DNA of 13,743 nucleotides, taken from the NCBI GenBank assembly GCA_945882755.1, contig CAMCWS010000056.1, forward strand, positions 1-13,743, given 5' to 3'. The position numbers were made by a program, and so were the translations under genes. This DNA comes from Bordetella parapertussis. GTDB taxonomy: Bacteria > Pseudomonadota > Gammaproteobacteria > Burkholderiales > Burkholderiaceae_C. The notes beneath the pieces were generated by a model that searched no databases, was not told where the DNA came from, and saw only the letters and a list, made by a program, of their open reading frames with translations. Below are positions 8,048 to 13,743 of the stretch, one piece after another (the first letter of the stretch is position 1; each line of letters starts with the position of its first letter).

Positions 8048-9476
8048 GAAAAACCAATATCACCGACAACGCTTGGGCGCTTTGTATTTGCTACCCATTC
8101 TATTCAGCCTTCTTTCGCTTACATCTATCAAGGCCAATGCTGAGTCCAGCCAAGCTGACACACCGATAGAAACCACCGAACTGCAAGCCCTGCCAGACAC
8201 GCAGCCAAGCAGCCACACGGTCACCGAGGTGGAAATTCCTGCAGACTTGTGGACCCGCATACGCCGTGGCTTTGCGATGCCAGACCTGCAAGTCGACATG
8301 GTGCAAGAGCGTGAGCAGTGGTATGCCAACCGACCTGATTACATCGAGCGCATGACGGCCCGCTCAAGCAAATACCTCTATCACATCGTTGAAGAAATTG
8401 AACGCCGAGGCATGCCCACCGAGTTGGCTTTGCTGCCGTTCATTGAAAGTGCGTTCAATCCTCAGGCCGTGTCTTCGGCACGAGCCAGTGGCATGTGGCA
8501 GTTCATGCCGCGAACCGGCAAAGACTTTGACTTGAAACAAAACGCTTTCCGCGACGATCGTCGCGATGTGCTGGCCTCGACCCGCGCAGCACTGGACTAT
8601 TTGCAGCGTCTGCATGGCATGTTCGGCGACTGGCACTTGGCTTTGGCCGCCTATAACTGGGGCGAAGGCAATGTAGGCAAGGCCGTCAACCGTAACCTCA
8701 GAGCAGGTCAAGCCGTGGCTTATACAGACTTGCGTATGCCGGCAGAAACCCGCCTGTATGTCCCCAAATTGCAGGCGATGGAAAACTTGATCGCCAATCC
8801 ACAGGGCAAGGGTATCCAACTGCCCTCCATTCCGAATCACCCCTACTTCCAAACCGTGCCCTTGCCAAGGGACATGGATGTGGCCTTGGTGGCTCGCTTG
8901 GCCGAAGTGCCGATTGAAGATTTCAAAGCCCTCAACCCTTCGGCACACCGCCCAGTGCTGTTGGCGGGGGGGATATCCCAAATTTTGTTACCTTGGGATA
9001 ACGCTGAAATTTTTGAACGCAATATGGCGGCTTACGATGGTCGTTTGGCTAGTTGGACAGTCTGGGTAGCGCCCAAAAACATGAAGGTTCCAGAGGCTGC
9101 TAAAAAAGTGGGCATGAGCGAAGAAGACATGCGCAGCGTCAACAAAATACCGCCACGCATGCTCATTAAAGCCGGTTCTGCCCTGTTGGTGCCGCGCCCT
9201 AGCAAACAAGAACAAGACGTCACCTCCAAAGTGGCCGATAACGGCCAACTGAATTTGGCCCCCGAAGTTGTTTTGCGAAAGCGAGTCATCAAGGCGGGTA
9301 AAAAAGATACTTTGGCCAGCGTTGCCAAGCGCTACAAAATCGCCGCAGCCGATGTGGCCAAATGGAACAATTTGCCTTTTGACAGTGCCCTCAAGCCAGG
9401 ACAAAAGCTGGTTCTGATGCTGCCTGGTAAAGCGAGGGGCAAAAATAAAAAAGCCGTTCAGCGCAACAAAGGCTGA
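8046..9476 (+). CDS. mltD: Membrane-bound lytic murein transglycosylase D
   Basis: GH23 lytic transglycosylase that cleaves peptidoglycan between MurNAc and GlcNAc in the periplasm, forming 1,6-anhydroMurNAc. The 476 residues begin with a signal peptide (hydrophobic core about 11-26, probable cleavage after KANA at 32). The catalytic glutamate is E134 in LLPFIESAFNPQA, followed by SARASGMWQFMPRTG and AYNWGEGNV (202-210), all typical of the fold. A clear LysM domain that binds glycan lies at about 412-458, and two weaker LysM-like segments lie before it (about 275-320 and 340-390). No lipobox cysteine is seen, so Sec export rather than lipidation is likely. The tail is basic (Lys/Arg-rich). 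The start codon overlaps that of the divergent methyltransferase. The 3' end lies two bases from the convergent substrate-binding protein gene. Confidence 0.93.
   Translation: MKNQYHRQRLGALYLLPILFSLLSLTSIKANAESSQADTPIETTELQALPDTQPSSHTVTEVEIPADLWTRIRRGFAMPDLQVDMVQEREQWYANRPDYIERMTARSSKYLYHIVEEIERRGMPTELALLPFIESAFNPQAVSSARASGMWQFMPRTGKDFDLKQNAFRDDRRDVLASTRAALDYLQRLHGMFGDWHLALAAYNWGEGNVGKAVNRNLRAGQAVAYTDLRMPAETRLYVPKLQAMENLIANPQGKGIQLPSIPNHPYFQTVPLPRDMDVALVARLAEVPIEDFKALNPSAHRPVLLAGGISQILLPWDNAEIFERNMAAYDGRLASWTVWVAPKNMKVPEAAKKVGMSEEDMRSVNKIPPRMLIKAGSALLVPRPSKQEQDVTSKVADNGQLNLAPEVVLRKRVIKAGKKDTLASVAKRYKIAAADVAKWNNLPFDSALKPGQKLVLMLPGKARGKNKKAVQRNKG
9441..9474 (-). terminator. Intrinsic terminator for the minus-strand operon, inside mltD
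   Basis: Read on the minus strand, a hairpin with arms AGCC and GGCT, extended by GTT/AAC after a three-base bulge, is followed at once by TTTTTTATTTTT. It lies just past the stop of the substrate-binding protein gene at 9479, as expected for a Rho-independent terminator. It also encodes the Lys-rich C-terminal tail of MltD on the other strand. The stem is short, so efficiency is uncertain. Confidence 0.5.
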
Positions 9477-9478
9477 AG

Positions 9479-10510
9479 CTACATTCGATAACGTTGCTTC
9501 GCTTTACGAACAAAGTCGTTGTTCACTGTGCCCTGCCAAGCCAGTGTGGCAGACAAGAGCTTGGGGTCGAGCAACCTGAGCATGCGAAGGCTGACCTGCT
9601 GAGCCTCGGGCAACAGCAGCCCGTCCAGTGAGAAGCTCTCACGCAGGTTATCGATGGCATTCAGGTACACCAAACGGTCGGGTACCACGGGGTTGTCCAC
9701 CATATAACGCAATAGGTCCGAGGGTCCAGCGGTTCTCAACCATTTAAGACAACGCACCACCGCTGACACCATGGCCTGACAAGCTTTGGGTTGCTGCTGC
9801 ACCAAGGCTTGGGAAACAAGCAGGCAGTTGCCGGGCAAAAGCCCACCAAACACCTGCTGGGTTTGCTTGAGGGTTCGCCAATTTCTGACGACCGTGAGAT
9901 CGTCTTTCTTCTCCAACGCTGTCATCACGGGGTCTGAGGCAAACAAGGCATCCACAGCGCCAGTGCGTGCGGCCACCATGGCTTGTAGCGATGAATTGAA
10001 ATAGACCCATTGGATGTCGTTGGATTGGAGCCCCGAGCGCAGCATACTGAACGACAGGCAACGCTGTGCAGAGCCCTCAGCATCCATCAAACCGATGCGC
10101 TTGCCGCTAAGGTCAGCCATGGTTTTGAAATTGGGAACGTTTTTGCTGGAGACGCCCAGGGCCCATTGCGGTGTGCGGGCAATTTGAGCGATGCAAACCG
10201 CATCAAACCCTTTTTGCTTGAGCAGCAAGGCAGTATCGTAAGAGGCGCACATCACATCGGCAGTGGCTTGCGTCAAGGTAGCCATGGCCGCGGGTTGGCT
10301 GGGCTGCTCCACCCATTCAATCTCCAAACCTTCGGCTTTGAAAAAACCCAACTGCTCTGCAAGCAACAAAGGCAAATGGCTCAAGGAGGTGCGGTCGTCA
10401 AAAACCAAAGTTAAACGTGATTTGTCAGGGTTGGCTTTGGCGGGCAAATGGGTAAGTGTCAATGAGGCAAGCAATGCTGAACAACCCATCAACCATTGGC
10501 GACGGTGCAT
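9479..10510 (-). CDS. ABC transporter substrate-binding protein, NMT1/SsuA-like
   Basis: A periplasmic solute-binding protein of about 343 residues, of the NMT1/THI5, TauA and SsuA type. From the chosen start the precursor reads MHRRQWLMGCSALL, with a paired arginine and a hydrophobic core like a Sec or weak Tat signal, and probable cleavage after PAKA. The mature part begins with a beta strand (LTLVFDD), then HLPLLLAEQLGFFKAEGLEI, a hallmark of the family, and later an ADLSGKRIGL segment. The ligand could be a sulfonate, nitrate, pyrimidine precursor or similar; sequence alone does not say. No permease or ATPase gene is nearby, so it is an orphan here. Starts at 10543 (MSDSRITDLF), 10555 or TTG 10561 are also possible; none has a clear Shine-Dalgarno. 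It lies about 95 bp after recR and may be co-transcribed. Confidence 0.8.
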   Translation of the reverse strand: MHRRQWLMGCSALLASLTLTHLPAKANPDKSRLTLVFDDRTSLSHLPLLLAEQLGFFKAEGLEIEWVEQPSQPAAMATLTQATADVMCASYDTALLLKQKGFDAVCIAQIARTPQWALGVSSKNVPNFKTMADLSGKRIGLMDAEGSAQRCLSFSMLRSGLQSNDIQWVYFNSSLQAMVAARTGAVDALFASDPVMTALEKKDDLTVVRNWRTLKQTQQVFGGLLPGNCLLVSQALVQQQPKACQAMVSAVVRCLKWLRTAGPSDLLRYMVDNPVVPDRLVYLNAIDNLRESFSLDGLLLPEAQQVSLRMLRLLDPKLLSATLAWQGTVNNDFVRKAKQRYRM

Positions 10511-10605
10511 AGCAAAAAGATCGGTTATTCGCGAATCTGACATGCTTATCAGCATAAACAACTACATGATTTGGCGCATCAGGTACAGCCCTGTTGGTGA
10601 AAACC

Positions 10606-11202
10606 TTAGGTGCTGCGTCTGTCCATCAAAGCGTGGGCAATCGTGCCTAAATCCACATATTCCAATTCGCTACCGACTGGCACCCCACGTGCCAAGCGTG
10701 TCACCACCAAGCCTTTGCGCCTAAAGACCTCACTCAAAACATGGGCTGTGGCCTCCCCCTCGGCGGTGAAGTTGGTGGCCAAGATGATCTCTTGCACCAA
10801 GCCATCGTCCACCCTTTGAATCAGCTTTTGCATACCAATGTCGTTCGGTCCAACGCCTTCAATCGGACTGAGTTTGCCCATCAACACAAAATAAAGTCCC
10901 TGATAGGCCAAGGTTCTCTCTAGCGCCGATTGATCCGCGGGTGTCTCCACCACACACAAGCGCGTGGCGTCTCGCTGCGTGTCTTGGCAGGTGGCACAAA
11001 TATCAAACTCAGTGAGGGTATGGCAACGCTGGCAATGCTTGACGGCCTCCACAGCATTGACCAAGGTTCGTGCCAGCAACTGGGCACCCTCGGGGTCGTG
11101 TTGCAACAAGTGGTAGGCCATGCGTGAAGCGGAACGCTGCCCCACGCCAGGCAAACGCCTGAGGGCTTGCACCAAAGCCTCTAAGGCGGCGTTGTCACGC
11201 AT
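10606..11202 (-). CDS. recR: Recombination mediator protein RecR
   Basis: Works with RecF and RecO to load RecA at single-stranded gaps. The 198 residues show an N-terminal helix-hairpin-helix region with [14 protein letters not shown] (16-29), a four-cysteine zinc finger (C57, C60, C69, C72), and a Toprim domain (about 80-175) with the acidic residue E85 in VVETPAD. The [16 protein letters not shown] segment (169-184) is highly typical. Length is as in other bacteria. The ATG overlaps the ybaB stop as TAATG, so it is translationally coupled as third gene of dnaX-ybaB-recR. Confidence 0.96.
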   Translation of the reverse strand: MRDNAALEALVQALRRLPGVGQRSASRMAYHLLQHDPEGAQLLARTLVNAVEAVKHCQRCHTLTEFDICATCQDTQRDATRLCVVETPADQSALERTLAYQGLYFVLMGKLSPIEGVGPNDIGMQKLIQRVDDGLVQEIILATNFTAEGEATAHVLSEVFRRKGLVVTRLARGVPVGSELEYVDLGTIAHALMDRRST

Positions 11203-11534
11203 TAAAAGGGCAGTTTCATGCCGCCTGGCAAGCCAGGCATGCCACCGGTGAGCTTGCCCATCTTGGCTTCGGTGGCTTCTTCTGCTTTGCGAGCGCCATC
11301 GTTGAAGGCCGCGGCAATCAGGTCTTCGAGCATGTCTTTGTCGTCAGTCATCAAACTGGGATCGATGGTGACGCGTTTGACTTGGTGCTTGCAGGTCATG
11401 AGGATTTGCACCATGCCAGAGCCGGCTTCGCCGGTGACCTCGATAAAAGCCAATTCTTCTTGGGCTTTCTTCAGGTTTTCTTGCATGGCTTGGGCTTGTT
11501 TCATCAGGCCCGCGAGTTGTCCTTTGTTAAACAT
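11202..11534 (-). CDS. ybaB: YbaB/EbfC family nucleoid-associated protein
   Basis: Small dimeric DNA-binding protein, 110 residues, conserved between dnaX and recR in most bacteria. It shows the N-terminal helix with [19 protein letters not shown] (10-28), the central strand region [11 protein letters not shown] (34-44), a second helical part ([14 protein letters not shown]), and a Gly/Met/Pro-rich C-terminal tail that is probably flexible. The family binds DNA and affects nucleoid structure and gene expression; its exact role is unsettled. It lies 9 bp after dnaX and overlaps recR by one base. Confidence 0.94.
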   Translation of the reverse strand: MFNKGQLAGLMKQAQAMQENLKKAQEELAFIEVTGEAGSGMVQILMTCKHQVKRVTIDPSLMTDDKDMLEDLIAAAFNDGARKAEEATEAKMGKLTGGMPGLPGGMKLPF

Positions 11535-11543
11535 GGTGGTCTT

Positions 11544-13160
11544 TCAGTGGTCGAAAAGTCGCAAAGTGCCAGGAATGATCTTGGCGTCGAATTCATTGAT
11601 CAGGCGTTGAACGCTTGGGTGGTTGAGGATATCTGCTTCGGCTTGCGCCATACGCTGCTGTTGAAGCGCTGTGATGCGCCGTGCTGGCGAGTCTTGCACA
11701 GGGCCTTGCGCCACTTGCAGCGTCACCGCATGGCCAAGGGATTGCAACGCCAATTGAAGTCGTTCGCGGTTGCTGGCACTGTTGAGAGACTCGCTTTCAA
11801 CTTGCAAATGCCACACGCCATAGTCTTGCGCCATCAATTGCGACTGCATGGCCAGCTCGCGGGTCATGGCTTGAATCAATTGGGCTTTGACCATGTCTTG
11901 CACCACAGATAACCATTGCTCCCCAAAAGCTGAATCATGGGTTGGCAGGGTGTCTACTGCTTTGGGTGCAGTGGGCGCAGCTGCAGGAGGTGCTGGTGGT
12001 GCTGAAGGTCTTGGAGCGGCTGTGACAGGCTCAGATGCTGTTTTCAGAGTTTTTTTTTCAGCCTGGGCATGGACTGGCTTGAAGGCCAGCAAACGCAACA
12101 ACACCATGGTCAGTGCCGCGTACTCATCAGGAGCCAAGCCTAAATCAGCGCGGCCATGCAAGCAAATGCTGTAGAGCAACTGGGTTTCATCTGCAGGCAT
12201 CAACTGGGACAAATCAGCGATGCGCTGTACCTCGGGGTCGGGATCGTCACTGGCAGCGGACTGGGCCGTGGCTTGGTGAACCGCCATACGCTGCAACACC
12301 ATGCCCATCTCTTCCAACAAAGAACTGGCCGATAGCCCCAAGTGACGCAGCGACTCACAGGTTTGCACCACCAAAGCACCATCGCCATGGGCCAAGGCCA
12401 CGATCAAGGTGAACACATGGCTGCGGTCCACGCTTCCCAACATATCGCGAACCACCGCTTCAGCCAAAGCGCCGTTGCCAAACGCGATGGCTTGGTCGGT
12501 GAGTGACAAAGCGTCGCGCATAGAGCCGCGTGCTGCACGGGCCAGCAAGCGCAAGGATTGCACATCGGCTTGCACCTGTTCGTCTGCCAACACCTGCGTC
12601 AGGTGCTCAACAATGGTCTCAGGCGCCATGGGGCGTAAATTGAACTGCAAGCAGCGGGACAACACCGTGACAGGCACTTTGTGCGGGTCGGTGGTGGCCA
12701 GCACAAATTTCAAATATTCAGGCGGCTCTTCCAAGGTTTTGAGCATGGCATTGAACGCGGTGTTGCTCAGCATATGCACCTCGTCAATCATGAAGACTTT
12801 GAAGCGCCCTTGAACCGGCTTGTAAGCGGCCTGCTCTAGTAATTGCTGAACCTCGTCTACGCCTCGGTTGGAGGCCGCATCCAGTTCGGTGTAATCCACA
12901 AACCGACCAGCATCAATATCCACACAGGCAGAGCAAACGCCACAAGGCTCATCCGTGATGCCAATCTCACAGTTCAAGGACTTGGCCAAGATACGCGAGA
13001 CAGTGGTTTTGCCCACGCCGCGGGTGCCGGTGAACAAATACGCATGGTGCAGGCGTTGCGAGCGCAAGGCATTGGTAAGCGCTTGCACAACGTGGGACTG
13101 ACCTACCAATTGGGTAAAGGTCTTGGGGCGGTATTTGCGAGCGAGCACCAGATAGGACAT
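11544..13160 (-). CDS. dnaX: DNA polymerase III subunit tau (and probable gamma), DnaX
   Basis: Clamp-loader ATPase of the replisome. The 538-residue tau form has Walker A GTRGVGKT (45-52), a four-cysteine zinc module (C64, C73, C76, C79), Walker B with D126-E127 in MIDEVHML, and the SRC sensor motif (168-170). Domain III ends near residue 365. An Ala/Pro-rich linker (about 375-405) and a C-terminal domain follow, which in tau contact helicase and polymerase. At the junction, codons 368-370 form a run of nine A's; slippage either way reaches a stop within a few codons (separate entry). The protein is shorter than E. coli tau (643 residues), mainly in the linker and C-terminal region. It is the first gene of the dnaX-ybaB-recR operon, divergent from the SRP RNA gene 27 bp away. 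A TAGAAT on the minus strand (13167-13172) might serve as a -10 with a very short leader. Confidence 0.96.
   Translation of the reverse strand: MSYLVLARKYRPKTFTQLVGQSHVVQALTNALRSQRLHHAYLFTGTRGVGKTTVSRILAKSLNCEIGITDEPCGVCSACVDIDAGRFVDYTELDAASNRGVDEVQQLLEQAAYKPVQGRFKVFMIDEVHMLSNTAFNAMLKTLEEPPEYLKFVLATTDPHKVPVTVLSRCLQFNLRPMAPETIVEHLTQVLADEQVQADVQSLRLLARAARGSMRDALSLTDQAIAFGNGALAEAVVRDMLGSVDRSHVFTLIVALAHGDGALVVQTCESLRHLGLSASSLLEEMGMVLQRMAVHQATAQSAASDDPDPEVQRIADLSQLMPADETQLLYSICLHGRADLGLAPDEYAALTMVLLRLLAFKPVHAQAEKKTLKTASEPVTAAPRPSAPPAPPAAAPTAPKAVDTLPTHDSAFGEQWLSVVQDMVKAQLIQAMTRELAMQSQLMAQDYGVWHLQVESESLNSASNRERLQLALQSLGHAVTLQVAQGPVQDSPARRITALQQQRMAQAEADILNHPSVQRLINEFDAKIIPGTLRLFDH
12031..12059 (-). 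promoter_or_regulatory. dnaX A9 slippage site and shifted-frame stop (gamma production)
   Basis: On the minus strand codons GAA AAA AAA ACT (residues 368-371) contain nine consecutive A's (12058-12050). A -1 ribosomal shift, or an mRNA with one extra A, reads N-S-E-N-S-I and stops at TGA 12033-12031, giving a product of about 376 residues. A +1 shift, or loss of one A, reads Leu and stops at TGA 12046-12044. Both forms end just after domain III, like E. coli gamma. E. coli uses ribosomal shifting at A6G, and Thermus thermophilus uses transcriptional slippage at A9 in dnaX. No strong downstream stem-loop was found, which fits transcriptional slippage slightly better; the mechanism is inferred. 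Confidence 0.65.
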
Positions 13161-13187
13161 GGCCTGATTCTACGGGGCGTACAATTT

Positions 13188-13281
13188 GCCTTGACGGGCC
13201 TTCCCACATGGGGAAGCGGCCAACCGGGTCAGGTGGGGAACCAAGCAGCCCTAACTGTGGAGCCAGTGCTGGGGTCAAGGC
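13188..13281 (+). ncRNA. ffs: Signal recognition particle 4.5S RNA (small bacterial type)
   Basis: The Ffh-binding domain IV is unmistakable: GGGTCAGG, a TGG stem, a GGAA tetraloop (13237-13240), CCA, then AGCAGCCC, giving the asymmetric and symmetric loops conserved from E. coli. The ends pair perfectly over eight bases (GCCTTGAC 13188-13195 with GTCAAGGC 13274-13281), and CCACA (13204-13208) pairs with TGTGG (13256-13260), forming the rod. The RNA targets membrane proteins to SecYEG with Ffh and FtsY. The gene is divergent from dnaX. TACAAT at 13180-13185 is -10-like but lies very close to the mature 5' end, so the promoter could be elsewhere with 5' processing. End positions are good to a few bases. 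Confidence 0.9.
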
Positions 13282-13482
13282 TCGTCAACTGATTTAATTT
13301 TCTCAACCATCAATACGGGCACCAATTTTTAATGCTCAGTTTGACTCCAAGTAGCCAAGTAGGGCATTCATCTCCATGCCTTCGACATCAACTTTATTGA
13401 AGCATAATTTCCTAAATTCACACAGATCAACTGCAACCATATTTATTTGTACGCAGTTTTCATAATTGCTTTCGCATAAAAA
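13275..13482 (-). pseudogene. Decayed C-terminal fragment of an FkbM-type methyltransferase
   Basis: On the minus strand a 49-codon open stretch (13482-13336) encodes FNKVDVEGMEMNALLG, very like the KIDVEGxExxVLxG motif of FkbM-family SAM-dependent methyltransferases. It stops at TGA 13338-13336. A different frame then continues with PVLMVEKIKS (13319-13290), like the RPxLxVE segment expected about 15-20 residues later in the same family, and ends at TGA 13277-13275 inside the SRP RNA gene. The N-terminal SAM-binding part is missing and stop codons interrupt the frame upstream. I read this as a truncated, frameshifted relic in AT-rich DNA. FkbM enzymes often modify surface glycans. Based on motif recognition only. 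Confidence 0.45.
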
Positions 13483-13539
13483 CTATTATTTAAAGCAATT
13501 AACAGATTTATAGTGGAAAGAGGCTTTTTTTGAGCCCAT
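13483..13539. other. AT-rich spacer with weak hairpin
   Basis: This short AT-rich spacer lies between the FkbM relic and the partial gene at the right edge. On the minus strand GGGCT and AGCCT (about 13522-13537) could pair around a loop of A's, followed by CTTTCC. It could be a poor terminator for the partial gene. Nothing else was recognised. Confidence 0.25.
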
Positions 13540-13743
13540 TTAAGTCATTGGATGGTGGGTGTAGTCGTTGCCAGTATCCAAGATCTTGAAGTCGCCCATT
13601 GTGGATGAATCTCCATCGGTGTCAATGGCGGTGAGTGTTGGAATAGATCCTGATGCATCTGAATTAACCAACATTTGAGCATCTGCCAAGCCATCTCTGG
13701 CGACCCATTGATCAACGTTCCAAGTTGGCATGTCAATTTGCAA
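13540..13743 (-). CDS. C-terminus of an unrecognised acidic protein (partial)
   Basis: The frame is open to the window edge, so only the last 67 or so residues are seen; the apparent TTG at the edge should not be taken as a start. The fragment is acidic and rich in Asp, Ser and Thr, includes IDTDGDSS, which resembles a short calcium-binding DxDGD loop, and ends NDYTHHPMT before TAA. It contains no membrane segment. These traits recall repeats of secreted or surface proteins, but I do not recognise the family. It lies in the AT-rich accessory stretch next to the FkbM relic, upstream on the same strand. Confidence 0.55.
   Translation of the reverse strand: MQIDMPTWNVDQWVARDGLADAQMLVNSDASGSIPTLTAIDTDGDSSTMGDFKILDTGNDYTHHPMT

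Noticed and set aside
8364..8981. 205-residue minus-strand frame inside mltD
   Set aside because: The plus strand encodes intact GH23 catalytic motifs over the same region; the reverse frame has no recognisable motif.
13201..13221. Hairpin TTCCC-ACAT-GGGGAA as a dnaX terminator or regulatory hairpin
   Set aside because: These bases belong to the SRP RNA, where CCACA pairs better with TGTGG on the 3' side of the rod.
13522..13537. Intrinsic terminator after the partial gene at the right edge
   Set aside because: The stem is only about five pairs with one wobble and the following bases are CTTTCC rather than a T tract; too weak to call firmly.

Overview
This window looks like a chromosomal stretch from a betaproteobacterium, most likely order Burkholderiales and near the Comamonadaceae. 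The evidence is the MoaA N-terminus, the compact dnaX-ybaB-recR block with an SRP RNA gene beside dnaX, the rnhA / YafS-like methyltransferase / mltD neighbourhood, moderate GC in the core genes, and the intergenic repeat at the left edge. No rRNA, tRNA, CRISPR array or transposase gene was seen.

Layout. (1) 1-566 is an accessory segment. A small, lower-GC GIY-YIG nuclease-like gene (127-414) lies between two tandem copies of a 30-bp repeat on the left and two inverted copies on the right. The rightmost copy sits about 20 bp before the likely moaA start. (2) 567-2350 holds moaA and mobA, coupled by an ATGA overlap; both belong to molybdenum cofactor synthesis. (3) 2347-6793, minus strand, holds a two-gene RND efflux operon (membrane fusion protein, then inner-membrane pump) with no outer-membrane channel gene in view. 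(4) 6831-8047, minus strand, holds rnhA preceded by a YafS-like methyltransferase. (5) 8046-9476, plus strand, holds the lytic transglycosylase mltD, whose start codon overlaps that of the divergent methyltransferase. (6) 9479-13160, minus strand, holds dnaX, ybaB and recR as a tight operon, followed after about 95 bp by an orphan NMT1/SsuA-like substrate-binding protein that ends at a probable intrinsic terminator. (7) 13188-13281, plus strand, holds a 4.5S SRP RNA gene divergent from dnaX. (8) From about 13282 to the end the sequence is AT-rich and accessory: a decayed FkbM-type methyltransferase remnant reaching the 3' end of the SRP RNA gene, then the C-terminus of an unrecognised acidic protein that runs out of the window.

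Most of the window is conserved housekeeping. The points most worth checking are a run of nine A's in dnaX that should yield a gamma-like truncated product in either shifted frame, the GIY-YIG gene bracketed by inverted repeats, the zero-length divergent start region between the methyltransferase and mltD, a palindrome ahead of the efflux operon, and the gene debris abutting the SRP RNA gene. I did not find convincing evidence of a wholly new multi-gene system; the repeat-bracketed GIY-YIG cassette is the closest candidate.
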